NCBI GenBank assembly: GCA_023301015.1
Contig: JALZVI010000277.1
Span: 1-5,022 of the forward strand
Length of the DNA stretch: 5,022 bases
Origin: Rickettsiales bacterium
Lineage (GTDB): Bacteria; Pseudomonadota; Alphaproteobacteria; Rickettsiales; 21-14-0-20-44-7
Reading direction: 5' to 3'
Below, in pieces: positions 4,629 through 5,022 of the stretch (its first letter is position 1; every line of letters starts with the position of its first letter). A model generated the notes under the pieces. It was given only the letters and a program-made list of their open reading frames with translations, ran no database searches and had not been told where the DNA came from. Position numbers and translations under genes: made by a program.

Positions 4629-5021
4629 CTATATAATCTCTTTCCTACCAACAATCTTCAGGCCATAGCCTTCGAGGCCGACTACAGATTTTGTTGAGTT
4701 TGTTAGGAGCATCATATCAGAAATTCCTATTTCTTGCAATATCTGCGCGCCGATTCCGTATTCACGGATTTCTTCGCCGCCATTTTCCGAACTTGGAGCA
4801 ACTTGGTCGCTTACGGCGGAGCGGATTGGCGAGCGGATGATGACTATCGCCCCTGCCCCGTGCTCGGCTATCATACGCATAGATTTTTGCAGCTGCCCAT
4901 TCTTACCCTTTGCAGTGCCACCCAGCGCGTCATCTAATATATTATATGAATGCATGCGCACCAACGGCGTGCCTTGAGTAACGTCACCGCAAACAAGCGC
5001 TATATGCTCAGCATATTCCGT
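4629..5021 (-). CDS. ribB: RibB-type protein, C-terminal GTP cyclohydrolase II-like domain (5' end cut by window edge)
   Basis: About 130 C-terminal residues are visible; the frame is open to the right edge. EHIALVCGD, then LVRMHS, and further on REYGIGAQILQEIGISDMMLLTNS and VGLEGYGLKIV match the GTP cyclohydrolase II fold found as the second half of RibBA. The residues needed for catalysis are gone. The zinc-binding Cys of the SEC motif is replaced (HSYN), the Cys-Asp-Cys that follows in active enzymes is absent, and the EGRxIGL segment with the region after it is shortened to a divergent stretch (IIRSPIRSAVSDQ). This fits RibBX-type proteins, where an N-terminal DHBP synthase (riboflavin pathway, ribulose 5-phosphate to 3,4-dihydroxy-2-butanone 4-phosphate) carries a non-catalytic tail. 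The synthase half must lie off the window, so it is inferred. fliX follows after 4 nt. Confidence 0.8.
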   Translation of the reverse strand, partial: TEYAEHIALVCGDVTQGTPLVRMHSYNILDDALGGTAKGKNGQLQKSMRMIAEHGAGAIVIIRSPIRSAVSDQVAPSSENGGEEIREYGIGAQILQEIGISDMMLLTNSTKSVVGLEGYGLKIVGRKEII

Positions 5022-5022
5022 G

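Noticed and set aside
4362..4697. Plus-strand open frame opposite fliX, downstream of the possible sigma54 site
   Set aside because: The Pro/Ser-rich product has no recognisable feature, starts about 150 bp after the predicted start site and has no ribosome binding site. It overlaps conserved fliX and the ribB end.

Overview
The window looks like a piece of a flagellated alphaproteobacterial chromosome with moderate to low GC. The evidence is a fliX gene (a flagellar assembly regulator known from alphaproteobacteria), two DUF2336 proteins (a family described mainly from alphaproteobacteria), a RibB with a degenerate GTP cyclohydrolase II-like tail, and an exact TTAA-N7-TTAAC box, the consensus of the alphaproteobacterial cell-cycle regulator CtrA. 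The genus cannot be told from the sequence. No mobile element, phage gene, tRNA, rRNA or CRISPR array is visible.

Layout. Left third, plus strand: the 3' part of a DUF2336 gene (2-916, open at the left edge), an 82-bp AT-rich gap holding the CtrA-type box and a possible promoter, then a complete DUF2336 paralogue (999-2123). The stop codon of the second gene overlaps that of a convergent minus-strand gene (2120-2590), which encodes an OmpR/PhoB-type winged-helix protein with only a short remnant in place of a receiver domain. Four bases upstream of it, on the same strand, ends a gene for a small cysteine-rich lipoprotein (2595-2921).

Middle, minus strand: a ribosomal-protein operon rpsT-rplU-rpmA (4029 down to 3040). 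It has a near-consensus sigma70 promoter 9 bp from the rpsT start codon and a terminator hairpin after rpmA whose G-U pairs make it work on one strand only. rplU and rpmA overlap by one base (TAATG). L21 carries a Lys/Ala/Glu-rich tail of about 50 residues.

Right part, minus strand: the 3' end of a ribB-like gene (4629-5021, running off the right edge) followed after four bases by fliX (4223-4624). The 193-bp gap between fliX and rpsT contains a long imperfect hairpin and a -24/-12-like sequence pointing antisense into fliX.

The most interesting points are the CtrA-type box in front of the second DUF2336 gene, the two promoters that leave almost no 5' leader (rpsT, and less surely the lipoprotein gene), the receiver-less regulator paired with a Cys-rich lipoprotein, and the possible sigma54 promoter beside fliX. 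I see no clear new multi-gene system. The lipoprotein/winged-helix pair next to the DUF2336 tandem is the least explained part.
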